NCBI RefSeq assembly: GCF_049800955.1 | Contig: NZ_JBNAGA010000001.1 | Span: forward strand, 992,001 to 1,056,000 | Reading direction: 5' to 3' | Source of the DNA: JAKVBH01 sp049800955 | GTDB taxonomy: Bacteria; Pseudomonadota; Alphaproteobacteria; Rhodobacterales; Rhodobacteraceae | Length of the DNA stretch: 64,000 nucleotides | Shown here: positions 52,479 through 60,369 of the stretch, piece after piece | How the letters are laid out: each line of letters starts with the position of its first letter | How positions within the stretch are numbered: position 1 is the stretch's first letter | Notes under the pieces: model-generated | What the model was told of the DNA's origin: nothing | Database searches by the model: none | What the model saw: the letters and a program-made list of their open reading frames with translations, nothing else | Translations under genes and position numbers: made by a program

Positions 52479-53495
52479 TTATTCCGCCGCTTCGGCCCGC
52501 ACCATTCGCGTCGGGCTCGCCTGATTTGGATCTGCAACGTCCGGCAATGCAGACAGCCAGGCCTCCACATCGGCATAGCGACCGCGCGCCACTGGTATCT
52601 GCGTTCCGTCAAAGGTGATCAGGACCACGCGCCCGTTGATCTTTTCGGCGCGCGGCGCCGCGTACCGGCTGACCCACCAGCTGCGGTGGGGTTGCAACCC
52701 ATCCATCGGATCGAGTTGCGCGACAAGATCGCCCAGCCTCTGGCGGTGCAGGATTTCGTCCTCTTTCATGACGACCCGCACGTAATGCTCCTTGGCCTCC
52801 ACATAGTGCAGATCCAAAGACCGCAGCTCACGATCGCCGAGCCAGAAGGTCCGTTCAGGAATGTCTGGCTCCGCATCCTGCTCCTCGACGTGCATTGTGG
52901 GCAGAATCAGTCGGATGAAGGCAAACTCGATGATCTGCACAATGAAGTAGTAAAAGACGATCTTGCGCAAGATAACGATCTGGTACTCCGGACCCACGAT
53001 ATACCGCACAAGCATTTCCGACTGGCACACCACGGGCCCGATACAAATCAAGCCGACAGCCGGGGTCCAGATGCGCCCCACGCGGCGCTTGTGTTGCAGA
53101 AGGCTTGCAGCATGGGTGACCAGAAAGAACGAGACGAGATAGCAGCCAAGCGCCAAAACCCAGACCAGCAAAGCTTCGTGGATCGCCATATAGCTCAGCA
53201 ACCCCGGCGGGTCTGACATCAACAGCAAGGCCACGGCCAGAAGAAGGAAGCCAATACCTTGTTTAGACGCTAAAAACCCCGACAGCTCGCGCAAGCTTAA
53301 AGTGAGCGGTGTGCCCATGGCATCCATCAGGGCGATATTGGTGTTGTTCTTCGCAGGCAAATCTCTGGTACTCGGTCCTTGGCAGATGGTGGGCCAAAAT
53401 TCGCTATGATCTGAGTGTATTGCACTCAAGGGGGTTGTAAAGGTTGCCGCGCGCGACTCTTCGGCCGATTTTTCATTTTTGCGTTTGTGTGGCAT
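52479..53495 (-). CDS. Membrane-anchored LytTR-type DNA-binding regulator
   Basis: A 338-residue protein if started at 53495. Four hydrophobic helices lie at about residues 80-93, 103-128, 143-158 and 170-195. A C-terminal LytTR domain (about 225-320) contains LHYVEAKEHYVRVVMK and the family signature HRSWWVSRYAA. LytTR domains usually follow receivers; here the domain is tethered to the membrane. Neither the start at 53495 nor Mets at 53327 or 53318 has a good ribosome-binding site, so the N terminus is uncertain. It is divergent from the LuxR-type gene. Confidence 0.8.
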   Translation of the reverse strand: MPHKRKNEKSAEESRAATFTTPLSAIHSDHSEFWPTICQGPSTRDLPAKNNTNIALMDAMGTPLTLSLRELSGFLASKQGIGFLLLAVALLLMSDPPGLLSYMAIHEALLVWVLALGCYLVSFFLVTHAASLLQHKRRVGRIWTPAVGLICIGPVVCQSEMLVRYIVGPEYQIVILRKIVFYYFIVQIIEFAFIRLILPTMHVEEQDAEPDIPERTFWLGDRELRSLDLHYVEAKEHYVRVVMKEDEILHRQRLGDLVAQLDPMDGLQPHRSWWVSRYAAPRAEKINGRVVLITFDGTQIPVARGRYADVEAWLSALPDVADPNQASPTRMVRAEAAE

Positions 53496-53573
53496 ACAAG
53501 GGTTTGGTCAAGGACAGGCAGGCTCGCTGTCGATGACGGGTAGGGTCTGAATCGACCCTTTGTGTGGTATTGT

Positions 53574-54341
53574 ATGTCGGGGGAAGCTGGTGTGAGCCGC
53601 CAAACGATTTCAGAATTGATTCAGCATGTCAGGCGCTGCGAGGACACGCAGGCGCTCTGGGAAGTTATGCTGGCCTTTCTGCATGGCTATGGCGCGCAAC
53701 GGATCAGTTATCATCACTACGCCGGGCTTGATGGCGAGGGTGTCTCGACGGTAGGCATTCGGGCCGAAGGTTTTCCTGACAGCTGGGTCTGCACTTATCT
53801 CGGCGAAAAGCTCTATCTTGTTGATCCCATTCCGGCGCTGGCGCGTTCCGCCATGCAGCCTTTCTTCTGGAAGGATGTCCGGGGGCTTGTGCAACTGAAC
53901 GCTGCAGAGCGCGATTACATGAAGCGGCTGGAATCGTCCAACTTGGGGGATGGTTTGGCGCTGCAGGTCTATGGACCTGCCATGCGAAATGGCTATGTGG
54001 GCATTGGCTTTGGGCCCGACAGGCCGGACTTCACGGCATCGGACATCTTCGAGATCCAAAGCGGTGTCCAGCTGGGCCATATCCGCTATTGCGAGTTGAC
54101 CCAGATGGACAGCGCAACAGCGTCGAAAGATCTTGCGCCGCGTGAACGCGAAATCCTGTTGTGGATGGCGCGGGGCAAATCGAATGCATCCATCGCCTCC
54201 ATTCTTGGCGTGTCGCGTCACACGGTGGATACGCAAATTCGCCGCTTGTTTGCCAAGCTTGATGTGGCCGACAGAACGTCTGCCGCGATCCGGGGGCTTG
54301 GTGCGGGATTGATCCTGCCCGGTGACGTGACCCCGCGCTAG
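53574..54341 (+). CDS. LuxR-family regulator with autoinducer-binding domain
   Basis: A 255-residue regulator if started at the only ATG. GTG codons at 53562 and 53592 are alternatives, the last with GGGGGAAG upstream. The N-terminal AHL-binding domain keeps the WxxxYxxxxYxxxDP pattern (SWVCTYLGEKLYLVDPIP) and an aromatic at FFWKDV. The C-terminal GerE HTH is LAPREREILLWMARGKSNASIA, then VSRHTVDTQIRRLFAKL. No luxI synthase is nearby, so it is a LuxR solo in this window. It may work with the divergent LytTR gene. Confidence 0.88.
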   Translation: MSGEAGVSRQTISELIQHVRRCEDTQALWEVMLAFLHGYGAQRISYHHYAGLDGEGVSTVGIRAEGFPDSWVCTYLGEKLYLVDPIPALARSAMQPFFWKDVRGLVQLNAAERDYMKRLESSNLGDGLALQVYGPAMRNGYVGIGFGPDRPDFTASDIFEIQSGVQLGHIRYCELTQMDSATASKDLAPREREILLWMARGKSNASIASILGVSRHTVDTQIRRLFAKLDVADRTSAAIRGLGAGLILPGDVTPR

Positions 54342-54451
54342 CGTTGGAGCCACAGCGCTGTCACGTAATTACGTGACTTACGCAGAGTTCACTTCGGGCT
54401 TAGGTGCACACCTATACACTCAACTCCAAACCCTGTTGTAAAAGGTGCATC

Positions 54452-54709
54452 ATGACACTCTATGCGACCCCGAAACCCGTCCCAAGCCAATTGGATCTTT
54501 GGCTAACCGACCTCGAAAAGCTTCCTGCCGAGGAGCGCAGCAGTGCGGCCTTTGCCGGCGCGGCGCGCTGTCTCGAAGCGGCGGCCTATGCGCTGGCGCA
54601 GGTCAAGTCCGACATATCCGTTGCGCGCATCATACTTTTGGCCGCGGATGTAGAGCGGCTCTCGCAGGGTCTGGATCCCCGTGGCGACATCTGCCTGACG
54701 TCCCAGTGA
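54452..54709 (+). CDS. Small protein of unknown function
   Basis: An 85-residue soluble protein, probably helical (SQLDLWLTDLEKLPAEERSS, then AARCLEAAAYALAQVKSDIS). AAAAGGTG precedes the ATG. It follows the LuxR regulator by about 110 bp and could be its target. No family is recognised. Its stop codon lies in a 15-bp direct repeat (GTGATCAGCCTT twice, 54706-54732). Confidence 0.6.
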   Translation: MTLYATPKPVPSQLDLWLTDLEKLPAEERSSAAFAGAARCLEAAAYALAQVKSDISVARIILLAADVERLSQGLDPRGDICLTSQ

Positions 54710-54724
54710 TCAGCCTTCCTGTGA

Positions 54725-55492
54725 TCAGCCTTTGACAACGCGCCTGAAATTGCGCGTTTGCCAGGTGGGCCAGCCCAGAATTTGCGAGACTGTCACGAAT
54801 TTCAGTCCGCGTGCGCTCAACCCGTCAAGCGTGCGCGGCATGGCATCTATTGTGCCGCGATGGATGTCGTGGCTCAGGATGATCGCGCCCTTGTGTGAGG
54901 CCTTCAATATGCGGGAGGCCACGACATTCGCGCCGGGGCGACGCCAATCCGCCGGGTCCACCGACCACAGGATCGTGGGCAGTTTGCGCGCGCCGTGCAG
55001 CCATGTGCGCTGTGCCCGCGTGAAGGCCCCATAGGGCGGGCGGAACGTGACGGGCGGGCGCCCGGTCGCGTGCCAGATGGCGTTCGTGGTCTTGTCGATT
55101 TCGCGCAGGACGGAAGACTGGCCCATCTTCGACAGGAACGGATGCGACCACGAATGATTGCCGACCTCGTGGCCTTCCTCCGCGATGCGCGCGGCGATCT
55201 TGGGCCAGGTGACGACGCGGTTGCCGATGAGGTAGAAGGTGGCCTTGATGTTGCGTTCGCGCAGCATGTCGAGCAGGCGCGGCGTGTGTTTGGGGTGGGG
55301 GCCATCGTCAAACGTCATGGCCACAACGGGAGAGGGCGTGCGGACGGCGGTGATCGTGGCGGCATCGCGCTCGACGATATCGCGTGGCAAGGCGATGGCG
55401 CGCTGCGCCTCGGCGCTGTTTGGCAGGATCAGCCCGGGCGCCAGGCCAAAGCCAACCCCCGCAGCCAGCGCGTGGCGTCGTGTAAAGTCCAT
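54725..55492 (-). CDS. Secreted polysaccharide deacetylase (NodB-type)
   Basis: A 256-residue CE4-family protein. The N terminus MDFTRRHALAAGVGFGLA is a Tat-like signal with twin Arg. The catalytic core has TFDDGPHPKHT, zinc His pair HSWSHPFL, RPPYGAFTRAQR and the late His in ILSHDIHRG. It de-N-acetylates a glycan such as peptidoglycan or capsule. GGGGAGGG precedes the ATG at 55492. Confidence 0.9.
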   Translation of the reverse strand: MDFTRRHALAAGVGFGLAPGLILPNSAEAQRAIALPRDIVERDAATITAVRTPSPVVAMTFDDGPHPKHTPRLLDMLRERNIKATFYLIGNRVVTWPKIAARIAEEGHEVGNHSWSHPFLSKMGQSSVLREIDKTTNAIWHATGRPPVTFRPPYGAFTRAQRTWLHGARKLPTILWSVDPADWRRPGANVVASRILKASHKGAIILSHDIHRGTIDAMPRTLDGLSARGLKFVTVSQILGWPTWQTRNFRRVVKG

Positions 55493-55703
55493 AAGTCCCT
55501 CCCCAGGGAGCGCGGCTCCAATACCGCGCGAGCACGTCACGTTAACCGTAAAAATCCTTCACATTCAATGCCTAATGTCAGGCGGCTCAGGGAAAAGATG
55601 AAGGTGACGCAGGCGGATGGACTGACGGCGATGCAATTTTTCTCATTATCGAGCCAAACGCGCTTGACGCCGCCGCGCAGGATTCGTAATACCCACCTCA
55701 CGC

Positions 55704-55780
55704 GCGGTTGTAGCTCAGCTGGTTAGAGTACCGGCCTGTCACGCCGGGGGTCGCGGGTTCGAGCCCCGTCAACCGCGCCA
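55704..55780 (+). tRNA. tRNA-Asp (anticodon GTC)
   Basis: 77 bases with encoded CCA. The acceptor is GCGGTTG / CAACCGC with discriminator G, the anticodon stem CCGGC / GCCGG has loop CTGTCAC, and the T-loop GGTTCGAGCC is standard. Confidence 0.97.
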
Positions 55781-55889
55781 CTTTCTCCCCTTCGTTCGAT
55801 TTTGGGTCCGCGCAGAACGCGGGGACGTCGTCCGTCGTTTACCGTTCCGAAACCCCACCGCCCGCACCCCGTTGCGCCAAGTGGCAGGG

Positions 55890-55930
55890 GGGCTTTTGTG
55901 CGATCACCCCTCCAAATCGCACAAAAGCCC
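55890..55930. repeat. Perfect 15-bp inverted repeat downstream of tRNA-Asp
   Basis: GGGCTTTTGTGCGAT (55890-55904) and ATCGCACAAAAGCCC (55916-55930) can form a hairpin with an 11-base loop. A further 10-bp pair (GCGGAGCGTT 55944-55953, AACGCTCCGC 56034-56043) follows. No T-run is present. The 335-bp stretch 55781-56115 otherwise holds no gene, and I found no copy of the tRNA 3' end that would mark an attachment site. Confidence 0.7.
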
Positions 55931-56115
55931 TCGCTCATGAGACGCGGAGCGTTCGGTCGGTGCGCAACGGGCGATTGGCGAAGCTTCAGAGCCATTCACA
56001 AGCGCCGCCCCGTGGGGGCGTTTGGCGCGGCACAACGCTCCGCATTGTGCGGGTGATCAATTCGGCGCTTCTGAGCGATCCCGGTTGCAAGGGGTCGTCT
56101 ACTGCGACCGCAAAA

Positions 56116-57930
56116 TCATCCGCCGCAGACCACTCGCAAAATGGAGGCCATGAAACCGAACCGCTTGGGGTAGCGTGTGGCAAGGCGCGAGATCGGTCCC
56201 CGACTGGTCAAAAAATAAGTGAAGGCCGCGACCGGGAAACTCACCAACGGGTTGGACAAGAGACCGCCCTTCAGCTCGTCGAGTGACCTTTCGTGAACGG
56301 AGGTCAGAAAATCCTGTTCCGCCTCGGTCTTGTCAGGCTTGTCAATCTCACCCAGCACGGCAGGTCCTATAGTCACGTTGATCTGCGTGATAGAGCTTAC
56401 CAAACCTTGGGCCTGCAAATCCCCTGCTTCAGGCGCGACGGCACTTTCGATAACACCTGTGAGCGGTGTGAGCACATCCTCTCCAGCAAGGCCGCTCTCG
56501 GCCAGCCCGTCGCGCAGAGCGAGGAAATCCGCCGCATCTTCCTTGAGTGCCGCCACCTCTGCGGCGTCCGGCCGTTCGGCTGCGCGAAAAGATTGCCAGG
56601 AGGAGAAGCGGATCAGGTAAAGATCGGCCTGCGCAGCAAAAGCCTTGATGGTGATGACATCCTGTGTGTCGAGATATTCATCGGACACAGCGGCCAGTTG
56701 AGAGATCAGATCGACCTGCATCCCGACGCCTACCTCGTTGGAGGTTTCGAAGCTCTCCCCAAACGCGTTGGACAAACTTTCCAAAGCGGTGGCGAGCATG
56801 GGCATCTGGTTGTGCAATTTGAGTTTGAGCGGCGCGATCTGTTGCAGATAAGCGCAGAGCGCTTCCCATCCCTGACGGGCGAGAGCCTCTTGCGCAACGT
56901 CCAGATCATGCGGCGGTGTTTTGCGATGCAACCGCCCGTCGTTGCCCATGTCCACCATGACAGGGGCAAGGGGTTCGGAGGGCAGATCAATCGGGTTTGT
57001 CTGCGGTCGTTGATCCCAAGGCAATGGCTCAGGGTAGGGCGGGAGGGTATCAAGATACGCGGCGAGTTCGCGGTTGCGTTCCGCCGCAACACCAATCCGA
57101 CTGATCCGGAGCAGGTCTTCAGATGCTTTCAGAGCCGGAATATCTTGAAAACGGATATCGACGTTCTCCGTACCACGGCTCGCGAGAAGAGACGCAAGAG
57201 GACGCAAATCGCCTACCAGTGTTTGTTCGAAATCGAGCCTTTTCAACGCTGTGAGTTTGGCCAATGGCGCAAGGTCTGACACCTGCGTTTTGGACAAATA
57301 CAGTGTCGTCAATGAAGTGAGCTGTGAGAGTGGAGACACATCGGACAGTTTGGTTCTGTTTGCGGACAATGCGCGTAGGCCAGACAGACCGGCCAAAGCA
57401 GAGGCGTCCGATATTCGCGTTCCGTCGAGGTAGAGCACTCTAAGTTCCGTGAGTTCTCTCAGCGGTGACAGGTCTGCCACCTTGGTCTTGCGAAGGTCCA
57501 GATGCTCAAGCGCGGTGAGTTGAGACAGGGGGGAGAGATCGGACACGCCGCTCCCTCGCAGATCAAGGTATTCCAGCTTGGGGAAGCCTGCCAAAGCTCC
57601 GACTGTCGTAAGCGGTGTAAAGTCAAGATTCAGCTGTTTTAGTTCTGTTAGCTTTTCAAACTGCGTCAGGTCCGTGATCTGAGTGCGACCTAGATAGACC
57701 GCTTTCAGCGAGACGAGTTCGGAAATCGGACCGAAGTCGGAGACCTTTGCATTGTGCAAGCCAAAGAACGTCAAGCCTGTTAAGGCTCGGATCGACTCAG
57801 GTAGCTTTTCCAATCCATGGAACTGCACCGCTTGTAGGTCTAATCCCTCTTCCTTTGCGGCTTTCACCCGTGCGATTTCTCGCTCGGCGGCCTCATAGGC
57901 TAATTCCGCAGAGTTCGGATTGTCGTTCAT
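56116..57930 (-). CDS. Intracellular leucine-rich-repeat protein with unknown C-terminal domain
   Basis: A 604-residue protein without signal peptide. Residues 30-248 hold about nine or ten 22-residue LRRs of the pattern L..LDL..T.vsDLSPLSQLTA (for example LEHLDLRKTKVADLSPLREL). The opening GLDLQAVQFHGLEKLPESI resembles the first repeat of intracellular plant-type or ROCO LRRs. Residues 260-604 (ISRIGVAAERNRELAAYLDT…) are mostly helical and match nothing I recognise; the last 60 residues include a hydrophobic stretch (LVSFPVAAFTYFL). It stands between tRNA-Asp and the sulfotransferase gene, a typical accessory-gene position. The function is unknown. Confidence 0.8.
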   Translation of the reverse strand: MNDNPNSAELAYEAAEREIARVKAAKEEGLDLQAVQFHGLEKLPESIRALTGLTFFGLHNAKVSDFGPISELVSLKAVYLGRTQITDLTQFEKLTELKQLNLDFTPLTTVGALAGFPKLEYLDLRGSGVSDLSPLSQLTALEHLDLRKTKVADLSPLRELTELRVLYLDGTRISDASALAGLSGLRALSANRTKLSDVSPLSQLTSLTTLYLSKTQVSDLAPLAKLTALKRLDFEQTLVGDLRPLASLLASRGTENVDIRFQDIPALKASEDLLRISRIGVAAERNRELAAYLDTLPPYPEPLPWDQRPQTNPIDLPSEPLAPVMVDMGNDGRLHRKTPPHDLDVAQEALARQGWEALCAYLQQIAPLKLKLHNQMPMLATALESLSNAFGESFETSNEVGVGMQVDLISQLAAVSDEYLDTQDVITIKAFAAQADLYLIRFSSWQSFRAAERPDAAEVAALKEDAADFLALRDGLAESGLAGEDVLTPLTGVIESAVAPEAGDLQAQGLVSSITQINVTIGPAVLGEIDKPDKTEAEQDFLTSVHERSLDELKGGLLSNPLVSFPVAAFTYFLTSRGPISRLATRYPKRFGFMASILRVVCGG

Positions 57931-57966
57931 TCTTCCAGCGTGACCCGAGACCGTCGGTAGCGCAAG

Positions 57967-58737
57967 TCAGTCGTAGACATACCCCAGTGCTGCCTCCAGC
58001 TCCACGTCGAGCTGGCTGCGCATGAAGGCGCGGTCGTCGTCAGACATCGCTTTCGGCGTCTCCGGGCGGGCGGCGACGCTGCGGCGGAAGTTGTTGCCCA
58101 TGCGGCGTTTGGGGGTTTTGAAGGCGGGGCCTTTGCCCTCGGCGCCGGTGGCCATGCGCAGTGCGGTGATCAGCGCTTCGGGCACCATCGTGGCCGTTTC
58201 CATCTGCAACAGCGCCACCGAGCAATCGCGGTTGAGCATGCCCACCAGCGACAGCAGCTTCGCGCGCCGCAAGGCGAAGAGGTTCGGGAAGGGCGCGCCG
58301 GTCAGCGGATGACGGTCAAGCTCCAGCGTGCGGCCCGTCACATGGGGGCGGATCTCGTCATGCAAGGTCTCGAAATCGCCCAGCCGGTCCACGATGCCGA
58401 CCCAGGGGCTGCGGATGAACTCGGAGAACTCCAGCTTCTGGATGTTCGGATGCGCATGCCAGGGCCGTTTGTGCATCGAGAGCGCCCAGGCCTCGGCGTG
58501 GCGCATTGCGCAGATCGTCAGCAGGTTGGGCGGGATCGCCACCATCGTGGGAAAGCCGTGTTTCCACCCCAGCGCATCGGTGCGCCGGATCGTGGTGTTG
58601 AGCTCCATGATCTTGCGGATGTAATTCGTGCCGGAGGCGCGCTCGCCCATGACCTGAAACATCTCGAACTCCGCCTTGGGGCGCAGGCGCAGGAAGAGGC
58701 CGGTGTCGGCCATTTCTTCGGCAAAGGGGTATTTCAT
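57967..58737 (-). CDS. Sulfotransferase-like protein
   Basis: A 256-residue protein with a nucleotide-binding-loop-like start FQVMGERASGTNYIRKIMEL, the position and pattern of the phosphosulfate loop in distant sulfotransferases (GxxxSGTN). Downstream features are AIPPNLLTICAMRHAEAWAL and MGNNFRR near the C terminus. The frame continues far upstream, but that part is antisense to the glycosyltransferase gene; ATG at 58737 (MKYPFAEEMAD) is the plausible start. It is divergent from a GT2-like gene, repeating the pairing of the 7.9-14.7 kb operon. Confidence 0.72.
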   Translation of the reverse strand: MKYPFAEEMADTGLFLRLRPKAEFEMFQVMGERASGTNYIRKIMELNTTIRRTDALGWKHGFPTMVAIPPNLLTICAMRHAEAWALSMHKRPWHAHPNIQKLEFSEFIRSPWVGIVDRLGDFETLHDEIRPHVTGRTLELDRHPLTGAPFPNLFALRRAKLLSLVGMLNRDCSVALLQMETATMVPEALITALRMATGAEGKGPAFKTPKRRMGNNFRRSVAARPETPKAMSDDDRAFMRSQLDVELEAALGYVYD

Positions 58738-58836
58738 GTCTCTGGGGCGGGCCTGTGCTTTGCGGGAGGGGGCGGGGCTGGTAGAGTGGCGCCAAAGTAA
58801 CGACGCGGGACCAGCCGCGCAAGCAGAGGTAGAGCC

Positions 58837-59709
58837 ATGCAGAGCAAAGTTGCCGCGGTGACCATGGTGCGCGAGGACGCGTTTTTCCTGACCGCCTGGC
58901 TGCGCCATTACGGCGCGGCATTGGGGCGCGAGAATTGCTATGTGATCAACCACGGGCGTGGGGCGGATGTCGCGGATCTGGCGGCGGGGTGCAATGTGAT
59001 TGGCATTCCGGGCGATCCGCATCCCAACTTCGACATGAAGCGCTGGCGGCTGTTGAACAATCTCGTGGGCGGTTTGCGCTCCTATTACGACCATGTGATC
59101 GTGGGCGATGTGGATGAGCTTGTGGTCGTGGATCCGGGCACGGGGCGGGGCTTGCTCGATTGGGTTTCGGCGCAGCCCATTCGCCGCGTGCTGACGCCTG
59201 TCGGGCTTGAGGTGATCCACCGGATTGATCTGGAAGAGGCGCCGATTGAGGGGGCCATTCTGGGCCCGCGCCGGTTTGTGCGCCATGCGCCGCATTACTC
59301 GAAGCCTTGTGTGGTGTCCTGCGCAACGAAGATCGCCCGGGGCGGTCATTTCACGCAATATGGCAAGCTCTTTGCCCCGCCGGAGTTGTATCTCCTGCAT
59401 CTGAAGTTTTGCGATTTTGGTCAGTATGTTGCGGCGATGGATCGGCGCAATGCAACCACAGGGGCCTTGGGCGTGGCCGTCAAGGATGCGGCCATTGGGC
59501 GGCATTGGTTTGCCGAGGCGCGCGGCGAGGATCGCGCGGTGTTTGATGCTTTTGCCACCCGGCAGCTTGCGCCCTTTGACTTCGAGCCCGTGCGCGCGCG
59601 GATGGCGGCCAGCTTCCGGCCGCGCGGGGAGACCGGCTTTTACGAGTTTGACCGGCCGGAGGACGCTCTGATCCACGAGCTTCCGGAGCGCTTTTTTGGC
59701 CTCATCTGA
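58837..59709 (+). CDS. Glycosyltransferase family 2-like protein
   Basis: A 290-residue paralogue of the operon glycosyltransferases: AAVTMVREDAFFLTAWLRHY, the acidic motif IVGDVDELVVVD and LLHLKFCDFGQYV in place of LNHYAL. It is shorter and lacks the C-terminal ESFLIK segment. AGGTAGAGCC precedes the ATG. It is divergent from the sulfotransferase-like gene with a 99-bp spacer, so the pair probably shares regulation. Confidence 0.8.
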   Translation: MQSKVAAVTMVREDAFFLTAWLRHYGAALGRENCYVINHGRGADVADLAAGCNVIGIPGDPHPNFDMKRWRLLNNLVGGLRSYYDHVIVGDVDELVVVDPGTGRGLLDWVSAQPIRRVLTPVGLEVIHRIDLEEAPIEGAILGPRRFVRHAPHYSKPCVVSCATKIARGGHFTQYGKLFAPPELYLLHLKFCDFGQYVAAMDRRNATTGALGVAVKDAAIGRHWFAEARGEDRAVFDAFATRQLAPFDFEPVRARMAASFRPRGETGFYEFDRPEDALIHELPERFFGLI

Positions 59710-60155
59710 TGGCGCGTGCGGCGGCGGCGTTAACGATTTGACGTTTTGTTACGCACATTCTCTCTTGACGTGTTGCCATTTCACCAACACACTCATGGCG
59801 TGTATCGACGCGTTGACATGGGGATGTTGTGGCACGGCACAGTCTTGCGGACGGCGCGGCGCGCGTTGCGCTGTCCGGCGCGGTCAGTCTGATATGTCTG
59901 CAGGGCACTGGGTTTGGCACGGACCTTGGCCGCAGCGGGATGACGGTGCGCGCCAGCGCCGCATGAATACTGCGGCCCGCAGGCTTTGCTTGGCGAGAAA
60001 CGGCGTCGGCAGCTTTGGGATGAAGCACGCCGCATCGCCACGCTTGAGATTTGGGACCATCACTCACGGCGGGAAACAGGGGCTCTTCGGAGCCCCTTTT
60101 TTTGTGCGCACAAGCCAGCGCTACCCGCAGGCCTGCGGCTCCCCACGGACCTGGA
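59710..60155. other. 446-bp stretch without a convincing gene; possible small ORF or RNA
   Basis: A strong plus-strand terminator ends at 60103, yet no convincing gene lies before it. The best small frame is GTG at 59829 to TGA at 59966 (45 codons, hydrophobic middle VALSGAVSLICLQGTGFG), with GGGGA upstream; I do not trust it enough to annotate. A non-coding RNA is an alternative. Confidence 0.4.
60079..60103 (+). terminator. Terminator with TTCG tetraloop, no assigned upstream gene
   Basis: GGGGCTC-TTCG-GAGCCCC is followed by seven T. It is the strongest terminator in this part of the window. Confidence 0.9.
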
Positions 60156-60356
60156 CTACCCTGTCTTCGGCGCGGCGGCCTCCAGCGCGGCGCGAAGCAC
60201 ATCGCGGTCACCGATATGATTGGCGAGCACAAGGATGAGCCGCGCATTGAGCGCATCGCTGTCGGCCTTGCTCAAGCCTGCGTGGGCGCAGATCAATTCG
60301 GTGTAGAAATCATCCGGATCGGGAATATTTGGCGTCACAGTGAGGGGCGCGGTCAT
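60156..60356 (-). CDS. DUF2783 small protein
   Basis: A 66-residue protein of the DUF2783 family (PF10932), which accompanies FAD monooxygenases of aromatic degradation. The conserved part is PDDFYTELICAHAGLSKADS. AAGGAG lies eight bases before the ATG at 60356. It follows the FAD monooxygenase by 13 bp. No function is known. Confidence 0.85.
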   Translation of the reverse strand: MTAPLTVTPNIPDPDDFYTELICAHAGLSKADSDALNARLILVLANHIGDRDVLRAALEAAAPKTG

Positions 60357-60369
60357 GAATTTTGCTCCT

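Noticed and set aside
55704..57930. Integrated mobile element at tRNA-Asp
   Set aside because: No integrase, and no repeat of the tRNA 3' end was found in the following sequence.
58738..59676. N-terminal half of a 569-codon frame continuous with the sulfotransferase-like gene
   Set aside because: It is antisense to the glycosyltransferase gene at 58837-59709 and lacks family character.
59696..60238. 180-codon plus-strand frame
   Set aside because: It runs through a strong terminator, has erratic Cys/Arg-rich composition and overlaps DUF2783.
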